DNA of 64,000 nucleotides, taken from Phanerodontia chrysosporium (taxonomy: Eukaryota > Basidiomycota > Agaricomycetes > Polyporales > Phanerochaetaceae). The DNA is taken from NCBI GenBank assembly GCA_001910725.1, contig MJGA01000056.1, positions 34,304-98,303 of the forward strand, given 5' to 3'. Position 1 is the stretch's first letter. Each line of letters starts with the position of its first letter. A program made the translations under genes and the position numbers. Under the pieces are notes generated by a model. It was given only the letters and a program-made list of their open reading frames with translations, had not been told where the DNA came from and ran no database searches. Positions 1-11,635 of this stretch are shown one piece after another.

Positions 1-369
1 GCGATCATTCCTATGGGGGACTTGCGGCCTGCAGTGCGCCTCTACTTTGTTGACTGGTCATCCACTGAGGACGCGCCTGTTTAACATCATCTGATTCACA
101 TCATCGGTCTTCACTGCGAGATCATAGCTCAACATGAGGTACGTGATGCCTCTATGGTCCCGTGCGTCATTCAACTAAACATACCGACAGGAGATAAGCC
201 TGTCGTAGTTCGTGTGCCATCGATAGCGTCGGGAGCACACCGCGGGGACGCATGCGTCTGCACGGCGAAGCCCACCAGTCGCTCGCAGCAGCATAAATAC
301 ACAGGCAGGGGCCCCGCACCACCGCAACCGCCAATCGCACACAGGCACCACTGCGCACCCTCGACGACG

Positions 370-635
370 ATGAAGCCCTTCGCCTCCGCCCTCGTCCTTC
401 TCGCGGGCCTGCACGCTGTCTGGGCATCTGCGGACATCTGCTGCATCATGGCCGGCGGCCGCTGCAACTCGCCCATCCAGGGGGACCTCGTGCCCGTCCG
501 CATGCCCGTCTCCGAGGTCGTCGCCCCGAACGTGTGCTGCTGCGCAGCGGGCGACTCTCAGCTTTGCCAGACACAGTGCGGCGTACGTATTTTACACCGT
601 GTAATGTGCTGCACCGACTGACGAGAGTTCAGTGA
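370..635 (+). CDS. Small cysteine-rich secreted protein A (71 aa)
   Basis: The start codon at 370 opens a protein with a clear signal peptide (MKPFASALVLLAGLHAVWA) and a short mature part rich in cysteine: CC, single C, CCC, C, C. A GTACGT donor at 583 and a TTCAG acceptor at 631-632 give a 50-nt intron. The next codon is TGA at 633, so the protein ends LCQTQCG. Reading through the intron instead adds about 12 residues to a stop at 621. A TATA-like CATAAATAC lies at 292-300. The same cysteine order occurs in the genes at 7932 and 8835. I do not recognise a named family; the spacing does not fit hydrophobins. Secretion is inferred from the signal peptide; function is unknown. Confidence 0.7.
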
Positions 636-983
636 GTTGGCCAAGAGACATATCGAGGTGTTGGGATTTTAGAGTGGGCTGCGCTCCGTGATGCTGGATG
701 GCAGAGGATCAACAGGTCTCAGTGAATGTGCTCATGGAGCCAGCTGGTAATTCGGAGTGTAAAACATCGCGTGAACCAACCTATTACATCAGGGCATGAT
801 GAATACTTGCTCGACATGAAGCGTAAGGTACTATCCTGCATACGAACAGACCTATAGCACCAAGAAACAGTCTGAATATCTGCGCAGAATCTAGACGTAG
901 TTTTGACTAGGACAGCAGAGACGTTCATGATGCCTCTCCTGGACGTCTGATGGACCAGCGCAAAGACAGGCAAAGTATCGTGG
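636..983. other. Intergenic, no gene seen
   Basis: Spacer between peptide gene A and the 3' end of the convergent pseudouridine synthase gene. Only short open frames without family features are present. Confidence 0.5.
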
Positions 984-3461
984 CTAGCTCCGATCCCACT
1001 TGAACCCCTTGGCAGCCCACGCCGGCATCTCCGTCTCGAATGAACCAAGGCTCGTCGTGTACCGCAGCGCATGGAGGAAGATGTACAGCCGTTCAGGCTT
1101 CGGGTCCGGGTGCAGCGGGAGGTAGCACTCAGGACAGTACTTCAGCTGCTCCGAGCCCGGGTGCTTCTCGATGTTGACCTTCTCGCCCTCCGCCGGGTAC
1201 ACCTTGATCTTCGCCAGGGCCTCCTCGTCCGAGAGCTGCGGCGGCCCTGGCTCCGCAGCGTCGGCCTCGACGGGTTCGACATCCTCGACAACGACGGGGC
1301 CCGTCATGCCGGGTATGACCCCACCCGTGGTCAGCGCTTCTCCCGCCAGCGGCTGCACCTCGCTGTCGATCTGGTCGGCGGCGGAGTCCGGAGTCTGCGT
1401 GCCGTCCTCGGCCGCGAGCGGGCGGTCCTCGACGATGTCGACGGGCCCGCCCCTGCGCCGCCTGTTCTGCGGCGGCAGTGGAGGCGGCTTCGGGACGCAT
1501 TTTGGTCGTAGACGGCCCTTCGCGCGGAAGACGACGTCGCGCCAGCGGCCCCAATCCTCGTCTTTGTCCTGTTCGAATCAGGTTAGCGACCAGTCAAGCA
1601 CACCCTTCATGGCTATCGTACCTTTTGGTTGCGCAGCCGCGTGATAATCTGGACAGCTTCCGCAGAGAGCGGCACAGGTGAGCCCATGCCGATATCGTGC
1701 CCAGTTTCTCGCGGGAGCGGTCTGCTCTTCGGCGCTCCCTCAGGCGTGCCGCTTGCTGCCCGTGCCTGCTTGTCCGACAAAGACTCGGGGTTCTCGCCTT
1801 CAGCGAATTGGAACTCTGGTGGCGCCATCGGTGCAGCTCGTTCGTCGCTGGGCACCACATCTACACCGCCCTTGCCTAAGTTCTCGCCCTGCAAGAGCCA
1901 GATGAGTTAGAACGTGTATTGTGCATATGAGTGTGACTGACCCATATTGTTTCGTCGCCATACACAGGATCATTGGCAATTGGGTGTCCGAGATATTGGA
2001 GGTGTACACGAATTTGATGTGCTACAGACCGTCAGCAGATTGTTTATGCAGGAAACTGCGGCGACTTACATCTCCCAGTTACCGGTTTACAGTGCAATAC
2101 ACTGCTGTCTGTCTCCGGGTCGTAATGTAATAGTGTAAATATAGTTTTCGCATGCTGAACCCAAACAATAGTTAGAGCGCGGGCAAGTAAAGATCCATGT
2201 TGGGCGTACCTTTCCTTCCGGATGAACAATATTGAGACCCATCTGGCGATCAATTGTCAGGAGAGGTTCCTCGCAGACAGTTTCACCTCTGCATTACGCT
2301 CAGCCACTTCGAGGGAACCCACAGGGAGAACTACTCACTCAGGGAATTTGCCCTTGCAGCGCGCGACATATTCCTTTTGAACCGACCCCGCGGCAAACTC
2401 TTCAGTCATCTTGCGAGCAAGTTCAACATTGAGAGGCACGATCATGAGACCGGACGTGAGACGATCGAGGCGGTTGACAGCTAGTACCAACATGTGAAGG
2501 TCAGCGAAGGCACAGCACGGATGACTTGAGGTATAAGAAACGTACTATACGCGGTGTCAAAACCCATCTCGGTCTTGAGGATTTGCACGAGCGATTGCTT
2601 GTAGTATCTCCCGGCGGCATGCACTGGCTGTGAAGTGTCAGTGCGACGGTTCGATAGTTTGCAAAGATCAACGCACAATACTTCCAGGCTTGTCTATAAC
2701 AATAAACCCTTGTTCTGTATCGTGGTGAACTATCCGCACGGGTGTCGAGGTTACCGGAGGTTCGTGTCGGTGCGCGACATTTCTGCACGAGATTGTCCTT
2801 CGGTCAGTCGCCCACGCCCGAGGAGGTAAATCACGTACTCGATGCGGTCTCCATTTTGTACAATAGTGTCTGGCTTTGCTACTTTGCCATTAATTGTAGT
2901 CACGCCGGACTCGAGTGCATATCTCTATCCTTCACAGTTGGCTCATTAAAACGCTCGGAAGAAACATAGACCAGGACGTACGTAGTATTCCATGCTGCGA
3001 TCTCTAAACTCTGTCGAGATGATCTCCAGGATCTCCCGCCCCAACCACCGGCCCTTCGCCATGGTAGTGTAGTTGTACCAGTACGGTTTGACCTTCCGAA
3101 GACCGGTGTCGGTAATAATGACCTCGGGGGCTGCATCTTGCGATTTGTCGCTGTCGTTCGTGTCGCGGGCCATATCCAGCGGCGTCCCGTGGTGATAGGA
3201 CGTCCAGTCGTATATATTGCTGCCCTTCAGAGAAGACTGCACGAGATTGTAGACGACGTGCTTGAACTGCCGCTCCGCAGAAAGGTCGATGAGAGGGAAG
3301 ATGACTCTGCGCGTCTTCCAACGCAGCTCTCGTACTTTGGGAGCGTCCAGGACGTGCCGAGCGAGACGAGAGGCTGAAGGCAACAGGTTGAACAGTGCGA
3401 AGAGGGTGGCAGAAAGTGAGTGTGCGGCAGAGACGGGCGGACTCCAGATGCAAATATTCAT
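984..3461 (-). CDS. RluA-family RNA pseudouridine synthase, Rib2/Pus8/Pus9 type (663 aa, 10 exons)
   Basis: Likely isomerises uridine to pseudouridine in tRNA; fungal Rib2/Pus9 proteins belong to this family. Exons on the minus strand: 3461-2982, 2924-2839, 2782-2677, 2627-2546, 2480-2339, 2288-2210, 2154-2070, 2021-1942, 1888-1622, 1568-984. They sum to 1992 nt (664 codons) with every junction GT-AG and in phase. Visible motifs: [20 protein letters not shown] at the N-terminus, an S4-like [19 protein letters not shown], the catalytic-loop motif [10 protein letters not shown] with the conserved Asp, [13 protein letters not shown], and [21 protein letters not shown]. The C-terminus carries [16 protein letters not shown], characteristic of the fungal members. 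A proline/acid-rich linker precedes it. There is no obvious deaminase domain, so a riboflavin role is not supported. The start at 3461 is the first ATG in frame; a shorter start is possible. Confidence 0.93.
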
Positions 3462-4330
3462 GAAGCGCCCGTCGAGATAAGATGAGATGGAGCTGTTATC
3501 TTGCCGTGCTCGGCGATCTACTCAGTCACTGGCATTCAGTCTCCTCAGAGTCTTTCGCTGCGAAGTACACGCACCAAGCAAACACTATTTCACTTCACAC
3601 CTAATTCAGTGTATTGAAATGCTGAGCATAACATCTAAAGCGACGATGCGGTTTCAGCAAGACCAAATTTCAACCCAGGTTGCTACCTCTATCATGTCTC
3701 CTGCCGACTTTCTTTCGTGTTGTACAAGCCAAGTATTTCCTCCTATCACGAGAAATAGCCTCTTCCATTGATCATATCGGGTCTCCGGAAGCATGATAGT
3801 GCGATTGTCCCAGGTACGCCCCAGCGTTCAAGTTCAGTCCCTACGGTCGACGTAGTATGAGTGACTGAGCGACAATCCTGATGAGCTCGCTGCTAGTGAC
3901 ACTTCGCTATGCAAGTTCCTGCAATAGCTCTGTGCTTAATAGAAGGAAGTGCTCGCTCACCTTTGAGTCGCAGGCGAACAGTAACAACGCCGGATATTCA
4001 CTCTTAAGAAACTTCGCCCACGATGGCCAGAAGTGTTTGGAAGCACTGGTAGGACATCTGGCCCCAACCTGTATCGGATCAGCCATCACTCTGACCAAGC
4101 CATCACTGGCACAACGCCTCTAGCGCTTCTACATAGAGAACGACGTCTCCTTCTGTGCCGCCATTCGTGTATGAGAAACCTCACTGCTTGCGATGCTTTG
4201 ACCGGGCATTGAAATTACATGGTACATTACGGGCACAATAAAATCATCCTAGCACCCGTACGTTAGTCTGAGACTCATCGCTCTCGACTGAACGACTCAC
4301 CTAACGCTACAACCCAACAACATTCAACGC
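3462..4330. other. Intergenic, no convincing gene
   Basis: Lies between the 5' end of the pseudouridine synthase gene and the 3' end of the DUF1479 gene, both on the minus strand. It should hold the synthase promoter. An 80-codon plus-strand frame at 3881-4123 has no signal peptide or recognised motif. Confidence 0.5.
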
Positions 4331-6156
4331 TCAGAAAATAATCATATTCCCTTGGTATAGCGCCTCGCGCTCGCCCTCAGACACACTGCCCTTACTGCGC
4401 ACGATGTCCTCCTCGGTGTACTCTTCAAGCCCAAAGGCTTGCGGGCCTCCGGCGTCTTGACGTCTGCAGGCGACGCCTGCCCCACGAAGCCCGCCTCGCC
4501 GGGTCCGCTGGGGAAGTCAGGCGCCGGCAGGCCGCGCGCAAAGTTGAGGAGCTGCGAGCGGATGTAGCCCGCGCTGCCACCAAGACATCAGTCCCAAGCC
4601 TCCCAAGAGAGACGCGCGGTCACGCACTTGCCGACGGTAAACGGCGCGGCGGGGATGTACAGCACGACCGCATCGTTCGCGCCGTTGTGCTCCGCCTCGA
4701 CTGCGTGAACGAGGTCGCAGTGCCCTGCCAGACGCGATCAGATGCAGTGATCGCATTAGAATACAGGGGCGCGTACAGAAAACCTGGTCGCCCGGCCGCA
4801 CGCGCGGCACGCTCACGAGCGCACCCTCGTCAAGCCGCAGATGCGGGTGAGTTGCTGGGCTCAGTACCTGTGCCTTCCCAGGGACCGCGCCGGGGAACTC
4901 GGGGCTGTCAAGCGCGGGCTCCCAGCTGGCGAAGTCGAGGGAATCTTTCCGTCTGTATAATGCGAACTCAGCGTCGTTGGCAGCGATTAAACGGGGCTGA
5001 GACCGACTGTTAGCGGATGCAGTACGCTGCGCCTGCGCGGTCGGACGGAAGAACGGGAGCAGAAGCATGTATGCGGAGGCCTCTTTGACGAAAGGCACCA
5101 CCTTCAGTGTGCCCTCCCCGGGCCCTGTTTCCGAAAGCGATAACCAGCCTTGGAGCGGGCGCAGAATCGAGCACTGGTTCCTGTGTGGAGAAACAGCATG
5201 AGCGACGCGCAGAACATATCATAGCGACGGGGCACCCACGGGGCATTGTACAGATCCTGGTTCGCCCCGATGCGCTCCGTGAGGTCCCACGCGTCGTACC
5301 CGCGCCACGCCGCCCCACCACGCAAGATCTCAGCATACACCCGGCGGTACTGCTCGTCCTCCCAGCGCTCGATGCCGCCGCCGTCAACGTGCGGGCCGAG
5401 CGTGAACTGCGACGGGCCCGGCGGGCGGATGCGCAGGCGGTCGAAGTACGCGAGCGGCGTGTGCAGCGAGACGGGCGCCATGGGCTCCGCATGGAAGAGC
5501 GACGCGAGCAGCGCCTTGTGTGTCCCGAGCACGTGCGGGTGCGCGCGTGCGGTGATCTGCGCGGGCTCTGGTACAGCTCGAAGAAGACGATGCGTTCGGC
5601 CGGCGAGCCTGCGCGGAGTCAGTGGTAGGGCAGTGTAGTGTGGGCGCCGTGCGCACCGCGGATCTTGTCCTTGTTCGCGGCGATGTACTCGCGGGTAATG
5701 CGGTCCCAGTCGCGGGCCTCTGCTTCAGGGACAGCGCCGCGGACGATGGTGCAGCCCGCAGCCTTGACAGCCTCGAGTTCGGGTGCAGAAAGGCCGTTGC
5801 TCAGCGACGCGTACGAGACCTCCGGCACGCTCTGTGGCCCTAGTCATGCATGGCGACCTTGAGACCAAAAGAACACGTACCTGGCTGCCCTGCGCAATCA
5901 CGCGCTCCGTCGCGTGCTCCAGCTCCTTCAGCACGTCTCGCCAGCTCTCTACGAGCGACTCAGTCCACATCTCCCTCTTCAAGTGGGAAAAGCGTTCGGG
6001 AAACGGAGGTGTCTCGTGGAAGGAGCTGAAAATCTCCTCGATGGTGCCTTCGCTCTTCTTCGATGTCGTGTTCGTCGACGCCGCTCTGCGAGGACACAAG
6101 GATAAGCGTGTGCGCAGGAAACGGAGAGCTTGTGGTCGAGCAAGCATAGTTGGCAT
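4331..6156 (-). CDS. DUF1479 family protein (phytanoyl-CoA dioxygenase-like fold), apparent frameshift near the C-terminus
   Basis: The N-terminus is a basic, Ser/Arg-rich leader (MPTMLARPQALRFLRTRLSL) that could target mitochondria. Exon 1 runs 6156-5881, exon 2 starts at 5831, and several further short introns follow. Family segments seen in order: SNGLSAPELEAVKAAGCTIV, ERIVFFELYQSPAQITARAH, TLGPHVDGGGIERWEDEQYR (probable metal-binding H and D), ILRPLQGWLSLSETGPGEG, ALVSVPRVRPGDQVF, WHCDLVHAVE and AGYIRSQLLNFARG. The family resembles Fe(II)/2-oxoglutarate oxygenases; the substrate is unknown. Near 4427, the frame ending ARKPLGL and the frame continuing EEYTEEDIVRSKGSVSEGE differ by one base. 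This is either a real 1-nt deletion or an assembly error. The stop used here (4331-4333) is the one in the family-like frame. Confidence 0.82.
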
Positions 6157-7931
6157 GCTGTTGGCGGGTTTAGACAGGAGAAGGATAGGAGCTGTTGCTG
6201 CAGTGCGACCTTGGAAAGCCAGACGCTTTATACCTGGTCAATCCTGGTCGTCCGCTCCCACGCAATAGTGCGTCATCACACGATTAGAAAGAACGCACCT
6301 CCTGATCCCTGGTCTGACCATACGAAATGTCGCAAAACCGTCACGGCGTGGCGACTACCACCGGTCCTCCAGAGGCGGCCGTCGCGCATACAGCGATGTT
6401 ACAAATTAGACATATGTTTGATATGTTTGATGCATACTCAGCAGACAGCATGAAGCTCGAGACTGGAGACCCAGGCAAAGTGCTGTGTAGAAATCGACTC
6501 CTGAGAGGCCGGGTTTGGTTCGAGACAAAACCCAGGCGCTGTGCGGTGGAGAGGTGATAGACGCTTTCTCCGACGTTTCTCCGATCCCGCACAGTCACGT
6601 TCCCAGAGTTCGACGAGCTATGACATCCGGGGTAGTATGCTCGCATGTCAGTTGAAGGCATGGCGATGCTTGTGTTGGATTAGCGGGCGTTCTGTAGAGC
6701 TCGGAAGATTGTCGGTAATCTTGGACTCGACCTCGCCCTCCGCATTGACCAAGAGCCGGAGGCGACGTCGAGTTCCTGGGTGTTTGGCGAGCATAGATGT
6801 GGTCAGAAAGAGACATCTGGACTCATGTGAGCTCACCAGAAGGTTCCTTCTGACGCAGAAGTGGGTAGATCCGTGCCAGCCTGATAAATCATTCGAATTC
6901 CCTTCTCGACGAGCGTGCGGCAAAACACAGAGTTCACGGGTCCGCAAAAAAGCCACAAATAGTGTAGACAGCGCATCACTTGCCGTACGCGTGAGAGTGA
7001 CCCTACATAGAGTGCAATCACGACTCACGACGCAAGAGCCATCACTTCGAATTGCTGCCACTTCAAGTTCAAATCACGGAAGGAAAACAGCAACAACCCA
7101 CATAAGAAGACAATTATACGTAATGCAGACTCTAAAGTCGTTGCCTACCTCCCTTTCATGATATCAGGAAGTCAGCTCGAACTTGTACGTGACTTGAAAA
7201 ATCGTCCTTTGCGAGTAAGAGCGCCTATCTGTGAACGGCAATGCCATCACCATGGTGGCGTCCGGCAGGATTCAGCGCCGGCTACCGGCTGCCCGGTGAT
7301 CCCAACCGCTCAGTCGCAGACCTCGTTGCCTTTGCCTCCTGCAGATATCAGGTGTGCTTAAGGATAACAGATCCCGCGCACTTGCTCCTCGGACGATCCC
7401 GCAGAATACAGACAGCATCTGGTGTGTAAGGCCCGATGCATCACGGAGTGGCGACGCGCCCTCTGTGCCAGCGCATAGCACTTCGTCATTATTTGGCAGA
7501 ACAGATGCCTACATGATAAAGACAGCTTGACTTGACAGTCAACGTATGGCCTCATTATTACGGGTTGGTCCATATGAGGATCAGGCTTGGTCAAGCCGAG
7601 GCGGATATGGCGGCAAGGTGCGTGCAGACCGTTCATGTGGGGTGTTACATGCGGCGCCAGCGAGGCGCGGCCTAGCCAGCGTATAAGGCTTACTTCTAGT
7701 GGGCAGAACCACGGCGGCCCGTTCGCCCATGCGCCAACGGCGGTAAAACACTTCCCTACCGCGAGAGACCGGGTGCCCAAGCTGCCGACGCACTGTGCAC
7801 TTGCCCGTCGATTCCCATTTCGAGCACCTTTCCACTTCATTTATCCTGCAAGCGCATCCATAACCCACGCAGGACCTCATGCCAGCTCAGGTCCCCCCTG
7901 CGCTGCCTCACGCTCGCATCCTACCGCCACC
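6157..7931. other. Long region without a supported gene
   Basis: Several open frames up to about 200 codons occur (for example 6541-7161 plus), but none has a recognised domain, signal peptide or consistent introns. A minus-strand patch near 6660-6790 reads like coding sequence (RRLRLLVNAEGEVESKITD) and may be a worn exon of an unidentified gene. Nothing firm can be called. Confidence 0.4.
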
Positions 7932-8125
7932 ATGCTCCTCCCACGCCTTTCCGTTCTCTCTGCCGTGCTGGCCTCCGCCTCCGCGCTGTACTGCTGCCAG
8001 AACCTCCCGGCGGGCCATCTCTGCCCCGCCGCGCCCGTGCCCGCGCACCTGATTACGGACGGCTTCGCGCGCGCGAGCACCGCTGCGTGCTGCTGCGCTG
8101 CTCCGAGCCAGAGCTTGTGTCGCAG
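7932..8125 (+). CDS. Small cysteine-rich secreted protein B, first exon
   Basis: ATG at 7932 in a CCACC-ATG context. A signal peptide (MLLPRLSVLSAVLASASA) is followed by the same cysteine order as gene A: CC, C, CCC, C. The exon ends at a GTGGGT donor at 8126. By analogy with the two relatives, the intron is followed by a very short last exon; the acceptor is uncertain. One candidate (AAG before 8218) would supply the final cysteine (CRRC) but then runs on to a stop at 8337. Role unknown; secretion is inferred. Confidence 0.6.
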
Positions 8126-8834
8126 GTGGGTGGAACCCATCTTGCATCGTTCGGGTGTGGTGCTCACGGCGGCGGGAAGTGACTGTGGGCTTGGAGTCTG
8201 ACCAGGCAAGGTGCATTGCTGCGACGAAGAGCGCGCGGGAAGTGTGTTTATCGTCGTACGTCCTGGATGTTGGTGAATCAGAGACGTCCGTATCTGAGTC
8301 CCCACTTGTAGAGCATCCGCGCAGGGAGGGCTCGTGATGTTTGTACATACAGCTCAATGTAATCGGGCTGTTGGACTGCACATCTTGGACCACGGGCTCT
8401 CACGTAGCTCTAACCTGTGCTCTCACTCGGCTAGACGTAATCTGACTGCTCCTGCGTGTAAGCCTAGATTTCTCTGTCGCTGCGCTAGAACCGCCGAGGA
8501 ATCTACCCGGTGTGGATTGCTCAGAGAGGCTGTGCGTCGTGGCTCATCGGGCGGATGCCTGCTGTGTATCCCGCAATGGGAAAACGAGAAGCGCGATATG
8601 GTAACGGTTATGAATCGATTGGTCTCTGCAACGCGACGATGTATAGGAAATTCAATGTACATCGTCATGACTGGTGAGTTTTGCGTGAGGGTTCGTGCTT
8701 CTTCAAGAAAGTTTGTATGTCTTCAGAATAGCTCGTCTGCGCATCACAGTGAGTGTCGCCGAGAGACTTCGCGAAAGGACGACTTACGAAAGGTATGTCG
8801 TGCTCCGTGGCGCTCGTATGTGTAATTTCCATAA

Positions 8835-9092
8835 TCAATTCTAGTCCACGCGTGTGTCAGCACCACGACTCCAGATGAGACTCGAGGAACACACCCCGCC
8901 GCACAGCCTACAGCCCTGGTTCGACGAGTAGCAGCAGCAGCCATTCTCGGAATTGAGGCTCTGGTAGCCCTCGGGCACGCGCAGCGTTGCGTCCATGCGC
9001 GCGCGCTCGCAATCGCTGGCGTAGTAGCAGCACGCGGCGAACGCGATGTGGCCGCTAGCAAAGAGCATGAGCAGGGGCTTGAGAAACTTCAT
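8835..9092 (-). CDS. Small cysteine-rich secreted protein C (67 aa)
   Basis: Minus-strand relative of genes A and B. The signal peptide MKFLKPLLMLFASGHIAFA is followed by CC, C, CCC, C, C. Exon 1 spans 9092-8895 and ends at a GTGTGT donor. The 54-nt intron ends in CTAG at 8841, and the last exon is only AAT TGA (8840-8835), so the protein ends CRLCGGN. Gene A also ends right after an intron. The opposite orientation to gene B, about 0.9 kb away, suggests local duplication with inversion. Unknown function. Confidence 0.68.
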
Positions 9093-10457
9093 GGCGGGGG
9101 TCGTAAAGTGTGGTCGTGACGAGCGTGGCGTGGAGCATTACGGGGTTGGACTCGACCTTTTTCAAGGCTCCTCTTCGTAGGAACCCGGGTGTGTCGTGTG
9201 AGCTCTGTTCACTCGCTCTGGCGTGCGGATTGCCCTGACGAGCATGGCGCTGCTCGAAAGTCAGTAAAATGGAGCAGACCCTGTGGACCGTGGCGTCTGC
9301 GGCATGTGCATGAATTGCGAGTCTGAAAATGGAGCCGGCGCTGACGCTGTCTGATAGAGTGTAGGAGTTGACTCCAGAGCTTGAAACATTTTTAAGAGCC
9401 TACGAGAGGAGATTTAAACCCCTCTACACGCCCATTGGTCCAAGAAGCGGCACGCCATGGACCAGTTTGCGGAAGGGCTGTCCCTGGTCGTTGTCGTCGG
9501 CCAGCGCGGTGATTGCTCGAGGGAGACGCCCGCCACAAATGGGAATGCCATCATCATTGTGGCGCTCCACGTGATTCAGTTGGTTTGCAAACGACGGTTC
9601 CGACAGACTCCGATGGAGATGTTCTGCTCTCATCTGCTCCCACGCACGTCGTTTGAGAACCCCAACGACACAGCAATGTGGTGCCACCATGTCGTCTACG
9701 ACCCATCTGGAGGCAGCATCAGGCGCTGCCAGTCGAGCATTCGCCCGGTTGATCGGGCGATTCAGCGACTAATACATTTGTCGCTATTAAGGTAAACAAG
9801 TTGCGCGTCACCATTATGATTGCTGATATGTTACATAGAATAGGAGATTAAAAACTCACCTAGAACATGGGATTGACATCCAGGATCCCCTGTCCTCTGC
9901 TAGTGGAGGACGCCGTCGATACCGGCCTCAGTAGGTCTGCAGGAGACGCTGCACGAAATTCGATAAAGCTATCGGCGCAGGCGTCGTAGACCGCATGGCA
10001 CCTTCTTCGCAGTCCCACGCACGTTGGCTACGTACACGAACGGCTACGCTATGAGACCATTGCGACACTCTGTAAGTGCGCGCTACCTCAGTGCATTGTC
10101 TGACGAGGCCAGGTCGCGCAGGCTTTGCTATGATTAGCTCACAAGCATTCGAACAGATGTATACGGCTCTATTTCATTATCATTATCAATGGAAGAGCCG
10201 TGCCTCCGCAACAAGGCACGCCATCAAGGTCATCCATTTTGATAGTTCGCAACATTGTCGCTCCCCTAAGTTGATGCGAGAGGACCGAAGACGTGCGGTC
10301 CCTCTACCAACCCACCATCACCGCTGATAGCACACCTACGATAGCTCTCCTGTCCCAAACTCAAGACTGCACGATCCCAGCAATCGATCTGGCATCCGCT
10401 GCATCCTACAAATAGCCCAACACCATCTGCGTAACAGGCAACCGCAAGCCCGCAACC
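9093..10457. other. Intergenic, no gene seen
   Basis: Spacer between the 5' ends of peptide genes C (minus) and D (plus). It should hold both promoters. Open frames here, such as 9457-9795 plus, lack recognisable features. A CTACAAATAG element at 10407-10416 is a possible weak TATA for gene D. Confidence 0.4.
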
Positions 10458-10625
10458 ATGAAGCTCGCTCTGCTCGCACTCGTCGCATTTGCAGGCAGCG
10501 TCTCTGCCGGCATCGCCATCGTCTGCCCGACGCCCGCCGTCTGCGAGGCGTTCTTCGCCTCGCCCACCGGCCCGATCCCCGAGGGCTGCATCAACTGCCC
10601 GTCGCCCGGCCCCACTTTGCGTTGA
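10458..10625 (+). CDS. Small secreted peptide D (55 aa)
   Basis: ATG at 10458 follows GCAACC. The signal peptide (MKLALLALVAFAGSVSA) has a standard small-residue cleavage site. The mature part of about 38 residues has four cysteines, several prolines, and the motif PEGCINCPSPGP. It is a single exon ending TGA at 10623-10625. The PxGCIN segment recurs in peptide E (PPGCINN), which hints at kinship. Function unknown. Confidence 0.55.
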   Translation: MKLALLALVAFAGSVSAGIAIVCPTPAVCEAFFASPTGPIPEGCINCPSPGPTLR

Positions 10626-11459
10626 CGGTGCGCCCATCGTTGTGAATCGACTTGTTGAGTCCCGTACTCAACGTACTCTTCACAGGAATGAGACGTGCCA
10701 TTGCAGATCTGCCCATTGGGGAGGGAAGGTTGTCGAGACGACCCCTGAAGGACGTGGTCTCGCTCAGGGTCCCTTCTTGCGTTTGACGGATAATTCTATG
10801 TGTCCGCGCCTCTCGAAGTGTCAATACGCTTGCGTTTCAAGACAGCCCGTCCGCTCACGACATGACATTGCGGTAACCATCTCTGAGGCGAGGTCCGCAG
10901 CCCGGAGATCGTATCACCCGACAATGACGGGGGTGCGCACGACGGTCGCGTGCCCATCTCCTGTGCGTGAGGCCTAGCGACGTGCTATTGGGCTTTATTT
11001 GCGACTGCTATCGTTTGGGGCTGTCGTCCCGATGACCAATCCCAGCCGCTGCGCCTATCATGCCAACAGCCTACTGCACCAATCCGAGATCATGCACCGG
11101 TCGAACCCGGTCTCAAGCGTGCCAACGCAGAGCGATGTACGGCTTGGCACTCTTCGTCTGGCCCGCACAGCCTTACGTCTCCGAGGAAGCTTTCAGGCCG
11201 CCACAGCGCCTGGCTCATATCGGACTCGGGCATGACGGGCGACACATGACAAGTAGGGTGCTCCACGTCGTGCTGTTTGCCCCGCCGCAAGCTGTGCGAA
11301 GCCCGACGTCTGCGGGCAACCTCGATATCAGAGTTTGGTGTGGGAGACTGCTCATGTGGTGCGTGAGCTTCCACCTCGGTGTGCTATGCTCATTGCCAAT
11401 TCCGCGATGCATACACCGGCGGACGCCTAGGTGCACAAACATGTGAACACTCCTGCACC

Positions 11460-11467
11460 TATAAAAA
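11460..11467 (+). promoter_or_regulatory. TATA box of peptide gene E
   Basis: TATAAAAA lies 46 nt before the ATG at 11513, the spacing also seen before peptide genes H and I. Confidence 0.55.
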
Positions 11468-11512
11468 GAGGCGTGCGGTGACACCGGCTTTCACACCCAG
11501 TTTCATTCCAGC

Positions 11513-11635
11513 ATGCGACTCTCACTCAGGCTTGCGGCTGTGCTCGTCGTCTTCACCGCTACCCAAGTCGTTTCCGTGCCTATCCTGCCCCCTGGGTGCA
11601 TAAACAATGTGCAATCGCCACGCTGTGGAGGATAA
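11513..11635 (+). CDS. Small secreted peptide E (40 aa)
   Basis: ATG at 11513 (GCATGCG). The signal peptide (MRLSLRLAAVLVVFTATQVVS) leaves a mature peptide of only about 19 residues, VPILPPGCINNVQSPRCGG. It has two cysteines and an early TAA at 11633. A good TATA box lies just upstream. It shares PPGCIN with peptide D. It could instead be the first exon of a longer gene, but no donor is needed to end it. Function unknown. Confidence 0.5.
   Translation: MRLSLRLAAVLVVFTATQVVSVPILPPGCINNVQSPRCGG

Noticed and set aside
984..3461. Bifunctional riboflavin deaminase assignment
   Set aside because: Only the pseudouridine synthase part is visible; no zinc-deaminase motif was found in the 663-aa product.
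6541..7161. 206-codon open frame
   Set aside because: No domain, no signal peptide, irregular composition; likely chance.
370..9092. Hydrophobin assignment for the cysteine-rich proteins
   Set aside because: Hydrophobins have eight cysteines in the order C-CC-C-C-CC-C; here the order is CC-C-CCC-C-C.
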